64,000 bases of DNA from Mucilaginibacter sp. MD40 (GTDB lineage: Bacteria; Bacteroidota; Bacteroidia; Sphingobacteriales; Sphingobacteriaceae), in the NCBI RefSeq assembly GCF_002288635.1, contig NZ_NRSW01000001.1, positions 2,685,852 to 2,749,851 of the forward strand, given 5' to 3'. Of the stretch, positions 1 to 8,775 are shown one piece after another. Each line of letters begins with the position of its first letter. The first letter of the stretch is position 1. The notes below the pieces were generated by a model. That model did no database searches. It was given only the letters and a program-made list of their open reading frames with translations, and was not told the DNA's origin. The translations under genes and the position numbers were made by a program.

Positions 1-30
1 GCTTATAATCCTAAGCGCCCGCGTAATTAA

Positions 31-1380
31 TTACAAAAGGTCGTTGGCGAGGTTGGCAAGTTCGCTGCGTTCGCCTTTTTGCAAGGTAATGTGTGCATAA
101 AGCGGATGGCCTTTTGCTTTGTCAATCAGGTACGATAAACCGTTACTTTCGGCATCAAGGTATGGCGTATCTATCTGGTATATATCACCGGTAAATATAA
201 ATTTGCTATTCTCACCAGCTCTTGAGATAATGGTTTTTACTTCGTGCGGCGTAAGGTTCTGGGCCTCATCTACAATAAAAAAGATCTTACTTAGCGTACG
301 CCCGCGAATGAACGCCAGCGGGGTGATCGAGATCTTATCATTCGTAACCAGTTCATCTAACTTAGCCTGCATCTTGGCGTCATCAACAAACTGGTCTTTT
401 ATAAATTTCAAATTATCCCATATAGGTGCCATGTAGGGGTCTATTTTTGATGATACATCTCCTGGCAAAAAGCCAATATCTCTATTACTTAGCGGAATAG
501 TTGGGCGGGTAACAAATATTTGCCGGTAATTTTTACGCTGCTCTAAAGCGCTGGCAAGCGCCAGCAATGTTTTTCCGGTACCTGCGTTACCTTGTATGGT
601 AACCAGTTTGATGTCCGGATGAAGCAAAGCATGAATAGCAAACGCCTGCTCCAGGTTTCGGGGCGCTATGTTCAATACAGGCTGCTCTTCAACTTTTTCT
701 AAAAGCTTTGTTTGGGAATTATAAAATGCAGCCGTTGTATTATTTTTTCCATTCAGGATAACAAAGTGATTACCCGCTTCGTGGGGGATATTTACGGCAT
801 CCGCCGGGATGGATTCAGACTTGTTAAGCTTACTTAAAACTTTTTCTGTAACCTTGTTAAGCGTGGTTTTTCCACTGTATAGCTCTTCCAGGTTTTTGAC
901 TTTACCCGTTTCGTAATCTTCAGCGAACAGATTTAGCGCCTTTGCCTTTAGGCGTAAGCATATATCTTTTGATACCAGAATAACCTTACGGTCGGGATGC
1001 TCAAACTGAACGCCTAAGGCGGCATTAAGTATACGATGATCGGTTTTATCCGAACCGAATACCAGTTCGGCATCGGCACTGGCGTTTGTGGTATCCAGTA
1101 CAACCTTAAACTGACCCCTGCTCTTACCGCTAAGCGGCAGCCATTGGTTGATAAGGCGACTTTTTGCCAGGTCATCCATGATGCGAATAAAACTACGTGC
1201 CTCAAAATTGCGTGTATCATTACCGCTTTTCATGTTGTCCAATTCTTCCAATACCTGTATAGGAATGGCAACATCATGCTCCTGAAAATTTTCGAAGGCG
1301 TTGTGATCGTAGAGGATAACTGAGGTATCCAGCACAAATATTTTCTTTTTTCCGTCTGTTTTTCCTGTAGATTCCTTCAT
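31..1380 (-). CDS. PIN domain-PhoH family ATPase
   Basis: Two-domain protein of the PhoH2/YlaK type: an N-terminal PIN nuclease fold (FVLDTSVIL at the start, later acidic residues in DHRIL and VSKDICLRLKA) joined to a PhoH P-loop ATPase (Walker A GNAGTGKT, Walker B FFIVDEAQ). Family members are RNA helicase/RNase proteins; the RNA target here is unknown. The open frame extends upstream to a TTG at 1419, but I place the start at the ATG at 1380 (449 residues). A -7-like TATTTTG lies 4 bases before that ATG, and the extra upstream residues do not look like protein. A second, single-domain PhoH lies at 40629-41594. Family call is firm; start is inferred. Confidence 0.93.
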   Translation of the reverse strand: MKESTGKTDGKKKIFVLDTSVILYDHNAFENFQEHDVAIPIQVLEELDNMKSGNDTRNFEARSFIRIMDDLAKSRLINQWLPLSGKSRGQFKVVLDTTNASADAELVFGSDKTDHRILNAALGVQFEHPDRKVILVSKDICLRLKAKALNLFAEDYETGKVKNLEELYSGKTTLNKVTEKVLSKLNKSESIPADAVNIPHEAGNHFVILNGKNNTTAAFYNSQTKLLEKVEEQPVLNIAPRNLEQAFAIHALLHPDIKLVTIQGNAGTGKTLLALASALEQRKNYRQIFVTRPTIPLSNRDIGFLPGDVSSKIDPYMAPIWDNLKFIKDQFVDDAKMQAKLDELVTNDKISITPLAFIRGRTLSKIFFIVDEAQNLTPHEVKTIISRAGENSKFIFTGDIYQIDTPYLDAESNGLSYLIDKAKGHPLYAHITLQKGERSELANLANDLL

Positions 1381-1463
1381 ACTGACAAAATAGGAATTTG
1401 ATTTAGGATGTGACAGCAAATGTTGAAAACGATACGATTGTTAGAAAGGCACTAAGCTTCGTA

Positions 1464-1850
1464 TCAGCTTAATGGCTTATTTGACCATTTACCCAATTCA
1501 CGAAAAATCGAAAGATGTTCAGGCTTAATTAATTTCCTGGCCTCACGGGCATTAACGTTATCGTCGTCAAGATCGAGACGCTTTAAGAAAGTAACGTGTA
1601 GTGCATTATTTATGTCGCTATTAACTTTACCCAATACCGCTTCAAAGAATTCAAAAACTCTCCTTACCTCGTCTAAACGACCTGCTGAAATACAGTTATT
1701 GGCATACTTGGTGAAAAATTTCACTTGAAGAGTTATCAACCCCTCATAATCTTCATCAAGAACATCGTCTTTTACCGCCGGGAACTGCTCAACCAGTAAT
1801 TGCAGAAATTCTTGAGTAGATAGTTGAGTTTGATAAATTTTAAATTTCAT
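1464..1850 (-). CDS. Hypothetical protein, 128 residues
   Basis: Small acidic, probably soluble all-helical protein with no signal peptide or membrane segment. I do not recognise a named family with certainty. The conserved-looking core (an FFTKYANNCISAGR stretch, then VRRVFEFFEAVLG, then HVTFLKRLDLD) resembles small Bacteroidota proteins of about 130 residues that sit beside housekeeping genes. The ATG at 1850 is preceded only by AT-rich sequence and by the hairpin at 1875-1916. Codon use is like the neighbours, so it is likely a real gene; function unknown. Confidence 0.75.
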   Translation of the reverse strand: MKFKIYQTQLSTQEFLQLLVEQFPAVKDDVLDEDYEGLITLQVKFFTKYANNCISAGRLDEVRRVFEFFEAVLGKVNSDINNALHVTFLKRLDLDDDNVNAREARKLIKPEHLSIFRELGKWSNKPLS

Positions 1851-1874
1851 TTAAGTGTTAAAATCATATAAAAT

Positions 1875-1916
1875 GGAAAACGGAAGCCTCTCTTGCGAAA
1901 CGACTTCCGTTTTTCC
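1875..1916. terminator. Strong hairpin, probable bidirectional terminator
   Basis: Arms GGAAAACGGAAG and CTTCCGTTTTTCC pair over about 12 bp with a 17-base loop. The A and U tracts are part of the stem, as is common for terminators in this genome. On the minus strand it would end a transcript coming from the 825-base spacer and would insulate the 128-residue gene. Confidence 0.6.
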
Positions 1917-2462
1917 TTCCCTCACATTGGCCGTAGCCCTTGTGAAGCATCAAGTTTTGTGTGATCTTTAACCGACCCGCTCTCCTCGTTGTTATGCTGC
2001 GAACGCTGATCTATCTTTTATTCTCTGCGAGTAATGACGGATCAATTTGTTGGTACGTATACAATGCCCATTGTCTGTTACCTTGCGGAGGCGGCTATAT
2101 CATACCCTGCCAAACCTGAACTTATTCCTGCTCTTGCGAGCATGGTAGCTTTAATGTTTGCGGATACTGATCTGCCTTTCCTCCCGATGGAAAGTCGACA
2201 CTGTCATCGTTCCGTGCAACACTGATCATCTTCTTCTGTAGTGAATACCGATTTCTCATTGTTACGCTAACGCCGATTCCTGCTGCGATCATTATTTAAG
2301 CCCTATCTTTCCGTAGAATTATCTGGCTTATTAATAATACCCCGCTAATTACCTTCCGGGTAAAGTGCCGTAGCACTTTGCTCCTTTTTCGTAATTCAGG
2401 CACGCCCCTGATCTTTAGTTCGCCCGAAAGTTCACCCGATTCAGTTTGTGTTATCCTGTGAG
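1875..2462 (-). ncRNA. Candidate structured non-coding RNA, family unknown
   Basis: The spacer between the 128-residue gene and the DUF4130 gene is 825 bases with no convincing protein. On the minus strand it reads like structured RNA. One hairpin has stem AAAGTGC/GCACTTT closed on a UACG tetraloop (near 2362-2379). Another, GCUC/GAGC, closes on a GNRA loop GCAA (near 2131-2142). Further stems are TAAGCC/GGCTTA (near 2297-2330) and CTTTCC/GGAAAG (near 2176-2194). Promoter-like TTG-N18-TACTTTG (2468-2495) and the hairpin at 1875-1916 would define an RNA of about 590 bases. Motifs diagnostic of RNase P RNA, tmRNA or SRP RNA were searched for by eye and not found. Several degenerate GATCAG-type motifs recur inside, so an eroded repeat array is the main alternative. 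Confidence 0.4.
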
Positions 2463-2467
2463 GCTGT

Positions 2468-2495
2468 CAAAGTACGTCGTTCTTGATAATTACAA
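2468..2495 (-). promoter_or_regulatory. Candidate promoter for the spacer RNA
   Basis: On the minus strand TTG, 18 bases, then TACTTTG: one base short of the Bacteroidota TAnnTTTG -7 box but like the prmC promoter in this window. It faces into the structured spacer, not towards any coding start. Confidence 0.4.
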
Positions 2496-2675
2496 TATCG
2501 GGACTTTTTAATATACATGTCAAGTGTTTATTTCAAACACTTTATTAACATTTATTTGATAGTTATCAACATGGTATTTAGTTCAACAAACGTGATTGTG
2601 CAAGCTTTTTAACATTTACGGTTGTTAACATAAAGGCTGCATTTTAAGTCATTAAGTATTTCTAAAAGCTAAGCC

Positions 2676-3434
2676 CTATATTTTTTCTGTCAAATGTTTC
2701 CAGTATCTCTTGGGAATATGCCTCACATGCAGCTTGGTATTTTTGCGTGAAGCGATGTTAACGCTCTTAAAGTAGTTTTTCCAAAGATGCTGGTACATAT
2801 TTTCGTCTTCAGTATAGGCAGCAACAATATCAGTCTGTCGGTTACTTTCAGCAAAATCGAGCGTAATAAACTGCGTATCATGCAGATCGTAGTAAATGCC
2901 ATATTTACGGCGAAGATCATAAATCATCCACTTCATGTCCGCATACCGGCTTTTGAAATGTTTGATCAATAAGGGCAGCACATTAAAATCCGGCTCAATT
3001 GCAGCATAGAACAAACCATCGCGCAGTTTCTGAAAACGGATAAATGCTTCCATACGATGTTTCTCGCGCCTCACCATACGCACTATTTCTGATATGCGCA
3101 TCACATATTTATTTCCGTAATCCTCTTCAATATTTTCAGGAGAATCAATTGCGTAGCGGATAAAGCCAAGTAGGTTATTATCTTCCCCCGGTATTTCTGC
3201 CAAATGAGCGGCATATAGCCGCTGAACGCCAAGTGTAGATAATTTTAGTTTTAATAATTTAAGCACGCGGGCAGCACGGGTTTGATCTGTAACAACGTGC
3301 AACTTTTCGTCAAATAATGTTCCCTCCAAATATTCGCCCTGATGTAATTTCACATTGCCTAATTTATGCGCGTAAACATCAAATACAGCCGTTAGCAGCC
3401 CTTCAAATGTTCCATCGTAAATTAGAGTGGTCAT
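2676..3434 (-). CDS. DUF4130 DNA-metabolism protein (TIGR03915-like)
   Basis: 252-residue protein of the family described as a probable DNA metabolism protein linked to a radical SAM enzyme. The N-terminus (TLIYDGTFEGLLTAVFDVY) and the later WMIYDLRRKYGIYYDL and HVRHIPKRYWKHL stretches are typical. In other bacteria the family can be fused to a uracil-DNA glycosylase domain; here that domain is absent. Its ATG overlaps the stop of the upstream radical SAM gene by one base (TGATG), so the two are translationally coupled and very likely act together in a DNA repair or modification step. The biochemical reaction is not known. Confidence 0.85.
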   Translation of the reverse strand: MTTLIYDGTFEGLLTAVFDVYAHKLGNVKLHQGEYLEGTLFDEKLHVVTDQTRAARVLKLLKLKLSTLGVQRLYAAHLAEIPGEDNNLLGFIRYAIDSPENIEEDYGNKYVMRISEIVRMVRREKHRMEAFIRFQKLRDGLFYAAIEPDFNVLPLLIKHFKSRYADMKWMIYDLRRKYGIYYDLHDTQFITLDFAESNRQTDIVAAYTEDENMYQHLWKNYFKSVNIASRKNTKLHVRHIPKRYWKHLTEKI

Positions 3435-4690
3435 CAGAACAGATTTAATTGAGTTGGAACATTCTTATTGTACTTACTATGCGAAGTAGCTAATATAAAT
3501 TGTTTGATGGCACTGCCTGTTAAATCCCTCCGCTCAAATTCTTTGCTTTGGCAGGTAATAAAATATTTGGCCCGGTTAACACTCACCCCCATCCTTTTCA
3601 AATGCTCCCAGTTAAGTTTTCCAAACTTACGTGCACTAACAATTTTCTGGGCCGATAATATACCAATACCGGGCACACGTAAAATCATTTTCAGATCGGC
3701 CCGATTAACATCCACCGGGAATTCATGCATGTTTCTGATAGCCCAGCTTAGTTTAGGATCAATATCCAGATCAAGGTGCGGCTGCTGATTGTTTACGATC
3801 TCGCTTACATGAAAGCCATAATTACGCATCAGCCAATCGGCCTGGTAAAGCCGGTTTTCGCGCACCATGGGTACACTGGTATTAAGTGCGGGCAATCGGC
3901 TGTCTTCCAGCACGGGTACATAGCCTGAATAGTATACCCGCCGCAGTTTAAAACTTTTATAAAAATAATTGGCTGAGTGCAGTATCTGGTTATCATCCTC
4001 GGGCGTGGCACCAATAATTACCTGTGTACTCTGGCCAGCGGGTGCAAACATGGGAGCTTTTTTAAAAAGTTTCTTTTCTTCGGTGTGTTGGATGATAGCG
4101 TTTTTTAGGTAGCTCATTGGTTTGATCATATCCTGATGGCTTTTATCGGGCGCCAACAATTTTAAACCAGCCTCAGTGGGCATTTCTAAATTAACACTTA
4201 ACCTATCGGCATAAAGCCCTGCTTCGTTCATCAGTTCATCGCTGGCTCCGGGGATAGATTTAAGATGGATGTAACCATGAAAATTATGCTCCAGTCTGAG
4301 TTTCTTTGCTACACGAACTAAACGCTCCATAGTAAAATCGGCATCCTTAAATATACCTGAGCTTAGAAACAATCCTTCTATGTAATTGCGGCGGTAAAAG
4401 TTGATGGTAAGATCAACCACCTCCTGCACCGTAAAGGCTGCACGCTGTATATCATTACTCTTGCGTGAAACACAATAAGCACAATCGAAAATGCAATGAT
4501 TAGTAAGCAGGATCTTTAACAGCGAAACGCAACGGCCATCCTCTGTGTAGGAATGGCAAATGCCATTGCTGGCGTTACCAAGACCTTTGTTTTCGTTTTT
4601 ACGTTTACTGCCGCTACTTGCGCACGATACATCATATTTAGCTGCATCAGCTAAAATATTCAGTTTTTCGGTTATCCTGTCTGCATCCAT
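3434..4690 (-). CDS. Radical SAM DNA modification/repair protein (TIGR03916-like)
   Basis: 418 residues. The radical SAM cluster motif CxxxCxxC is present as CIFDCAYC (about residues 66-73), and a helix-hairpin-helix DNA-binding region with VPGIGILSAQKIV lies near residues 332-361. This combination defines the putative DNA modification/repair radical SAM family that co-occurs with the DUF4130 protein encoded immediately downstream with a one-base overlap. An upstream in-frame start would add ten residues. I prefer the ATG at 4690 because a perfect -7 box TATTTTTG lies 6 bases before it and overlaps the longer frame. Substrate unknown. Confidence 0.88.
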   Translation of the reverse strand: MDADRITEKLNILADAAKYDVSCASSGSKRKNENKGLGNASNGICHSYTEDGRCVSLLKILLTNHCIFDCAYCVSRKSNDIQRAAFTVQEVVDLTINFYRRNYIEGLFLSSGIFKDADFTMERLVRVAKKLRLEHNFHGYIHLKSIPGASDELMNEAGLYADRLSVNLEMPTEAGLKLLAPDKSHQDMIKPMSYLKNAIIQHTEEKKLFKKAPMFAPAGQSTQVIIGATPEDDNQILHSANYFYKSFKLRRVYYSGYVPVLEDSRLPALNTSVPMVRENRLYQADWLMRNYGFHVSEIVNNQQPHLDLDIDPKLSWAIRNMHEFPVDVNRADLKMILRVPGIGILSAQKIVSARKFGKLNWEHLKRMGVSVNRAKYFITCQSKEFERRDLTGSAIKQFILATSHSKYNKNVPTQLNLF

Positions 4691-4696
4691 ACAATT

Positions 4697-4704
4697 CAAA
4701 AATA
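4697..4704 (-). promoter_or_regulatory. -7 box of the radical SAM operon
   Basis: TATTTTTG matches TAnnTTTG exactly and ends 6 bases before the ATG at 4690, implying a leaderless or nearly leaderless mRNA. Confidence 0.5.
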
Positions 4705-4811
4705 CTAATATTTTTAGCATTTATGTCTTAATGAAAAAAAATTTCAATTCCTTTTAGGAATATCTACCTAACGATGGTATGATGTTAGTTACCGGTTAGA
4801 TAAACATTGCC

Positions 4812-5168
4812 ATGAATACCTCAGAAAAACAAGACAAGCAAAAAAGAAAGAATGAAAAGGCCTATAAAGAATTTAAGGATGCTGTGAACATGAGCGCTTC
4901 TGCTCTTGAGAAGTGGTTAAAAACGGAAGAATCAAAAAAAGTGGGATGGGATAGCGGCGATGGTGAATCGATAGGTCATAAATCTGGTGAGCGTATTATC
5001 GATATCCTTCACAAAAAGAAGAGCGAGTTAACTGCAGCAGATTATAAACACATGGCAAAAGTGCATGGATATGTTTCACGTCATTTAGCGCAGAAACCAA
5101 AAGACGCCAAAGATTCTAACTGGGATTATTCTTTAAAGAATTGGGGACACGATTTTTCTAAAAAGTAA
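4812..5168 (+). CDS. DUF3140 domain protein
   Basis: 118 residues, very lysine-rich. The family core is complete: VNMSASALEKWLKTEESK, then a GESIGHKSGERII stretch, then HGYVSRHLAQ and the C-terminal NWDYSLKNWGHD. DUF3140 proteins are widespread small cytoplasmic proteins of unknown function with a proposed nucleic-acid-binding character. The gene stands alone, divergent from the radical SAM operon, and ends just before a small hairpin. Confidence 0.88.
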   Translation: MNTSEKQDKQKRKNEKAYKEFKDAVNMSASALEKWLKTEESKKVGWDSGDGESIGHKSGERIIDILHKKKSELTAADYKHMAKVHGYVSRHLAQKPKDAKDSNWDYSLKNWGHDFSKK

Positions 5169-5169
5169 G

Positions 5170-5190
5170 GCTCAAATAATTGAGCTTTGT
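5170..5190 (+). terminator. Weak intrinsic terminator after DUF3140 gene
   Basis: GCTCAA/TTGAGC stem with an ATAA loop followed by TTTGTT, directly after the stop codon at 5168. Confidence 0.45.
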
Positions 5191-5214
5191 TATCTTTAAA
5201 AAAACATTACCTGT

Positions 5215-5493
5215 ATGCCAGAGTTAGATCCCGGCTTTTGTCAGCACCTGCAAGCCATCACACAAATAAAATTAAGCGATGAACATGTTTGCGAAGAATG
5301 TATTAAACAAGGTACAACCTGGTTTCACTTACGAACCTGCCAAACTTGTGGCGCTACGCTTTGTTGCGACCAATCACCGGAGCAACATATGACCAAGCAT
5401 TATAATGCAAGCAACCACCCTGTTATTGCCTCTGCGCAACCCGGCGAACGATGGCTTTGGTGCTACCCTGATGAGCAGTTTGTAGAATATTAA
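5215..5493 (+). CDS. UBP-type zinc finger protein
   Basis: 92-residue single-domain protein. Zinc ligands are visible as CQHL near the N-terminus, CEEC, CQTC and the later H residues of HMTKHYNASNHPV. This is the UBP (ZnF-UBP) fold that in eukaryotes binds the C-terminus of ubiquitin. Bacterial stand-alone versions are short, common in soil bacteria and uncharacterised. No signal peptide. It is followed by a clear bidirectional terminator shared with convergent bioB. Confidence 0.88.
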   Translation: MPELDPGFCQHLQAITQIKLSDEHVCEECIKQGTTWFHLRTCQTCGATLCCDQSPEQHMTKHYNASNHPVIASAQPGERWLWCYPDEQFVEY

Positions 5494-5548
5494 TGATATA
5501 TTTTAGTTTAATGAGTAGTGCGGCATTTTATAGCACAAACATGAAACA

Positions 5549-5580
5549 AATAAGGCACTTGCGTATGCAAGGGCCTTATT
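5549..5580. terminator. Bidirectional terminator
   Basis: AATAAGGC and GCCTTATT arms with an inner TTGC/GCAA helix, between convergent zinc-finger and bioB genes. U-runs on both strands. Confidence 0.75.
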
Positions 5581-5599
5581 TTGTATATCTACTAAATGA

Positions 5600-6616
5600 T
5601 TAAAACACTTCGTTAATACTCATTTCGCGCAACTCTTTGGGCTCATTAGGCCGGCCATTCTTGAATGCCTGGCGAGGTTTTAAGCCTAACAGCTCAAACA
5701 TGAACATGTCCTCATCAAATGTAGGGTTTGGCGTGGTCAATAACTTTTCACCGGCGAATATGGAATTGGCACCAGCCATAAAACATAGTGCCTGCTCAAC
5801 AGTGCTCATTTCAGTACGGCCAGCTGATAACCTTACTACGGTTTTAGGCATGATAATACGCGTAGTAGCGATCATCCTCACCATATCCCAAACAGATACA
5901 CGGGGTTGCTCTGCTAATGGCGTGCCTTTAACAGGCACCAAAGCATTGATCGGTACTGATTCCGGATGTTTGGGCAGATTTGAAAGCGTTTTAAGCATAG
6001 ATATCCTGTCGGCAGTAGTTTCGCCTAAACCGATGATACCACCGCTGCAAACTGATATTTTTGCTTTACGCACATGTTCAAGCGTAGTTAAACGATCATC
6101 ATAAGTACGGGTGGTAATAATACGCTTGTAATCATCTTCTGAAGTATCCAGGTTATGGTTATAAGCATATAAACCGGCATCGGCCAATCGCTGCGCCTGG
6201 TTTTCGGTAAGCATACCTAAAGTACAGCATACTTCCATATCCAGTTCGTTTACGGCTTTCACCATATCCAGTACTTTGTCAAAGTCGCGATTATCGCGCA
6301 CTTCGCGCCATGCTGCACCCATACATAACCTTGATGCACCACCGTCCTTAGCGCGTTTGGCAGCAGCTACAACCTCTTCTTTAGGCATTAGCGCATGTAC
6401 ATCAACACCGGTACTGTACCGCGCGGCCTGCGGGCAATAAGCGCAATCCTCGGGGCAGCCGCCTGTTTTTATCGAGATCAGTGAACTGATCTGTACCTCG
6501 GAATAGTCTTTATTCTCGCGGTGAATAGTCGCCGCACGATAAATCAGGTCTAATAAAGGTGAGTGGTATATTTTTGAGATCTCTTCCTGGGTCCAGTCGT
6601 ATCTTACTTCAGTCAT
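5600..6616 (-). CDS. bioB: Biotin synthase
   Basis: 338 residues, normal length. Radical SAM motif CPEDCAYC at residues 54-61 ligates the 4Fe-4S cluster. Conserved YNHNLDTS and the arginine-containing SAGR motif (RLSAGRTEM) fit the second, sacrificial cluster site. It inserts sulfur into dethiobiotin, the last step of biotin synthesis. The gene is isolated: bioF and bioD are 55 kb away at 60662-62382, and no bioA is in the window. The start ATG at 6616 follows an AT-rich palindromic stretch (TTAACGTTAA at 6628-6637) that could be an operator, but it does not clearly match a BirA box. Confidence 0.97.
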   Translation of the reverse strand: MTEVRYDWTQEEISKIYHSPLLDLIYRAATIHRENKDYSEVQISSLISIKTGGCPEDCAYCPQAARYSTGVDVHALMPKEEVVAAAKRAKDGGASRLCMGAAWREVRDNRDFDKVLDMVKAVNELDMEVCCTLGMLTENQAQRLADAGLYAYNHNLDTSEDDYKRIITTRTYDDRLTTLEHVRKAKISVCSGGIIGLGETTADRISMLKTLSNLPKHPESVPINALVPVKGTPLAEQPRVSVWDMVRMIATTRIIMPKTVVRLSAGRTEMSTVEQALCFMAGANSIFAGEKLLTTPNPTFDEDMFMFELLGLKPRQAFKNGRPNEPKELREMSINEVF

Positions 6617-6734
6617 ATAAATTACGTTAACGTTAATTAATGTTGAACTATCGTTTGAAGTGCAAATATTGAAAGATTATTTGCTATTTCCATTACATGG
6701 AGGCTTGTTTGATAAAAACCACTGATTATCAATA

Positions 6735-8084
6735 TTATAATAATAGCTTAGTAGCCAACCATAAGGGCAGGAAAAAACCAATACAATCTGTAAACGTGGT
6801 GATGATAATTGATGATGCCACGGCAGGATCAATCCCCACGCGTTTTAAAATCAATGGTATTCCCGCACCGGTAATGCCCGCGATAACCAGATTACCGGTC
6901 ATAGCTAAAAACAACACCACCCCTAACATCGGGTTAGCATCATAAAAATAGGCTACTGCAAAAACTATGAGCCCGTTACAGGCACCATTAATTAAACCTA
7001 CCAAAGATTCCTTTAAAATAGTGTCATAAGCTTGCCTGTCTGTAAGGTCACTTAATGATATACGGCGCACGGTAACCGCAAGCGCCTGGGTTGCGGTATT
7101 CCCTCCCATTCCGGCAATAATGGTCATGTAAGCAGATATAATGGCAAGGGTTTGTACAGTCGCATCGAAGTTACGAATGATGGATGCGGCAAGAAAAGCG
7201 GTTGCCAGGTTAATTACCAGCCAAGGCAGGCGGCTTTTAACAGCGGCTTGCCAGTTACCGCTCAGTTCCTCATCCTCAGACACACCGGAAATTTTCAAGA
7301 TATCCTCAGTATTCTCCTCCTCCATTACGTCAATGATATCATCAACCGTAATGCGGCCCAGCAACTTCATATGATCATCAACCACTGGTATACTTGTAAG
7401 GTTATACTGTGATATCAGCTTAGCCACTTCCTCCTGGTCAAGGTCGGCTTTTACAAAAACAGGGTCATGCTTATAAATATCACGCACCCGCATTTCGGCA
7501 CGGGCCTTTATCAGGTCTTTTATGGAAACGATGCCCTGCAATGTTTTATGCTCATCAACCACGTAGATAGTATAAAACTCCTCCATCTCCTCAGATTGCC
7601 GGATGATCTCATCGAGCGCCTCTTTTTTATCGTGCCCGATATTCACACAGATCACCTGCGAATTCATGATACCACCTGCAGTATCTTCGTCGTAATTTAA
7701 AAGAGCGCGTATACTGGTCGCGTCTTCCTGGTCTATTTCCTGTAGTATCTCCTGTTGGTCTTCTTCATCTAACTGGCTGATGATATCTGTAGCCACGTCA
7801 TAATCCAATTCTTCAACAATCTCCGAACGCTTTTCAGGATCAAGGTTAACCAGCAGCTCTTCCGGGTGACTTTCTTCCGTCATCTCGGTGATCACGTCAG
7901 ACGCTTCTTCGGCGGGCAGGATATTGATAATGCGTTCACGCGCCTCCTGGGGAAGGCGTTCAAATAGAATAGCGATCTCCGAGGCGTGATACTCTTTCAG
8001 AACACGCTCTAATTCAGCATCATCACCCTCAAGCGCGGCTTTAATGCGCAGCAGGTCTGATTTATCTATTTCAAATGATTGCAT
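6735..8084 (-). CDS. mgtE: Magnesium transporter MgtE
   Basis: 449 residues, standard architecture: an acidic superhelical MgtE N domain (residues about 1-130), two CBS domains (about 135-255, containing DTAGGIMNSQV and TSIPVVDDHMKLLGRI), a connecting helix and five membrane helices. The pore motif IIAGMGGNTATQALAV and the downstream AGITGAGIPLIL stretch are intact. It is a Mg2+-gated inner-membrane channel whose acidic cytosolic domain closes it at high Mg2+. Transcribed ahead of bioB with a 118-base gap; co-transcription is possible but not shown. Confidence 0.96.
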   Translation of the reverse strand: MQSFEIDKSDLLRIKAALEGDDAELERVLKEYHASEIAILFERLPQEARERIINILPAEEASDVITEMTEESHPEELLVNLDPEKRSEIVEELDYDVATDIISQLDEEDQQEILQEIDQEDATSIRALLNYDEDTAGGIMNSQVICVNIGHDKKEALDEIIRQSEEMEEFYTIYVVDEHKTLQGIVSIKDLIKARAEMRVRDIYKHDPVFVKADLDQEEVAKLISQYNLTSIPVVDDHMKLLGRITVDDIIDVMEEENTEDILKISGVSEDEELSGNWQAAVKSRLPWLVINLATAFLAASIIRNFDATVQTLAIISAYMTIIAGMGGNTATQALAVTVRRISLSDLTDRQAYDTILKESLVGLINGACNGLIVFAVAYFYDANPMLGVVLFLAMTGNLVIAGITGAGIPLILKRVGIDPAVASSIIITTFTDCIGFFLPLWLATKLLL

Positions 8085-8160
8085 ATGCTGGCAATTTAGG
8101 GATTTTTATGCGGAAAAGGCGCCTCAAGAGATGCAATTTTCGGTTAGATTTAGCTTAATG

Positions 8161-8775
8161 TCATCCGCTGTAATCATATTTGATTTTGATACCACTAAGC
8201 TTATTGAGCCTGCTCATCACTACCTCCACCTGTGTTTTACGAACAGAAAAACGAATAGCACAATTTAGTTCCGAACGTTGATCTAAAACCTGCAATTGTT
8301 CTTCTTTAATAATGCGCATCACATCGTTCATTTGAGGATAATCAAAAGTAATATTATATATATCGTTGATGGTTTTCTCAATTACCGTTGCTTCTAAAAG
8401 CACCATCTCTGTAGCGGTCTTATAGGCATTTATTAACCCAGGCACGCCTAAAAGCGTACCGCCGAAATAGCGAACTACAATTACCAGTGTATTGGTAATA
8501 TCTTTAGATAACAAAGTATTTAATATCGGCCGGCCGGCCGTACCTGAAGGCTCCCCATCATCATTTATTCTGAACACAGATCTGTCGATACCCAGGCGCA
8601 TAGCCCAGCAGTGATGATTAGCCTTGGGGTGTTCGGATCTAAGTTTTATTAAAATGGGCTTTATATCTGCTTCGCCTGCTATAGGATAAGCGAAGGCCAG
8701 GAATTTACTACCCCTATCACGAAAGATCGCTTCCGCAGGAGCAGATATGGTTTTATAAGTATCGTCAAAAAGCAT
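8161..8775 (-). CDS. YigZ/IMPACT family protein
   Basis: 204 residues, the same length as E. coli YigZ. The UPF0029 N-domain is recognisable from DRGSKFLAFAYPI, NHHCWAMRLG, DDGEPSGTAGRPIL and VVIVVRYFGGTLLGVPGLINAY, followed by a ferredoxin-like C-domain. Members relate to the eukaryotic translation regulator IMPACT; the bacterial role is undefined. Its ATG overlaps the stop of the EamA gene by one base, making it the last gene of the ribD-EamA-yigZ run. Confidence 0.92.
   Translation of the reverse strand: MLFDDTYKTISAPAEAIFRDRGSKFLAFAYPIAGEADIKPILIKLRSEHPKANHHCWAMRLGIDRSVFRINDDGEPSGTAGRPILNTLLSKDITNTLVIVVRYFGGTLLGVPGLINAYKTATEMVLLEATVIEKTINDIYNITFDYPQMNDVMRIIKEEQLQVLDQRSELNCAIRFSVRKTQVEVVMSRLNKLSGIKIKYDYSG

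Noticed and set aside
2034..2225. 63-codon plus-strand frame in the large spacer
   Set aside because: No domain, odd composition, and it runs through hairpins that make sense as minus-strand RNA.
1920..2480. RNase P RNA, tmRNA or SRP RNA
   Set aside because: The GAGGAAAGTCC block and 3' P4 motif of RNase P, the tRNA-like ends and ALAA tag of tmRNA, and the SRP tetraloop helix were not found on either strand.
5637..6104. 155-codon plus-strand frame opposite bioB
   Set aside because: Antisense shadow of an intact BioB.
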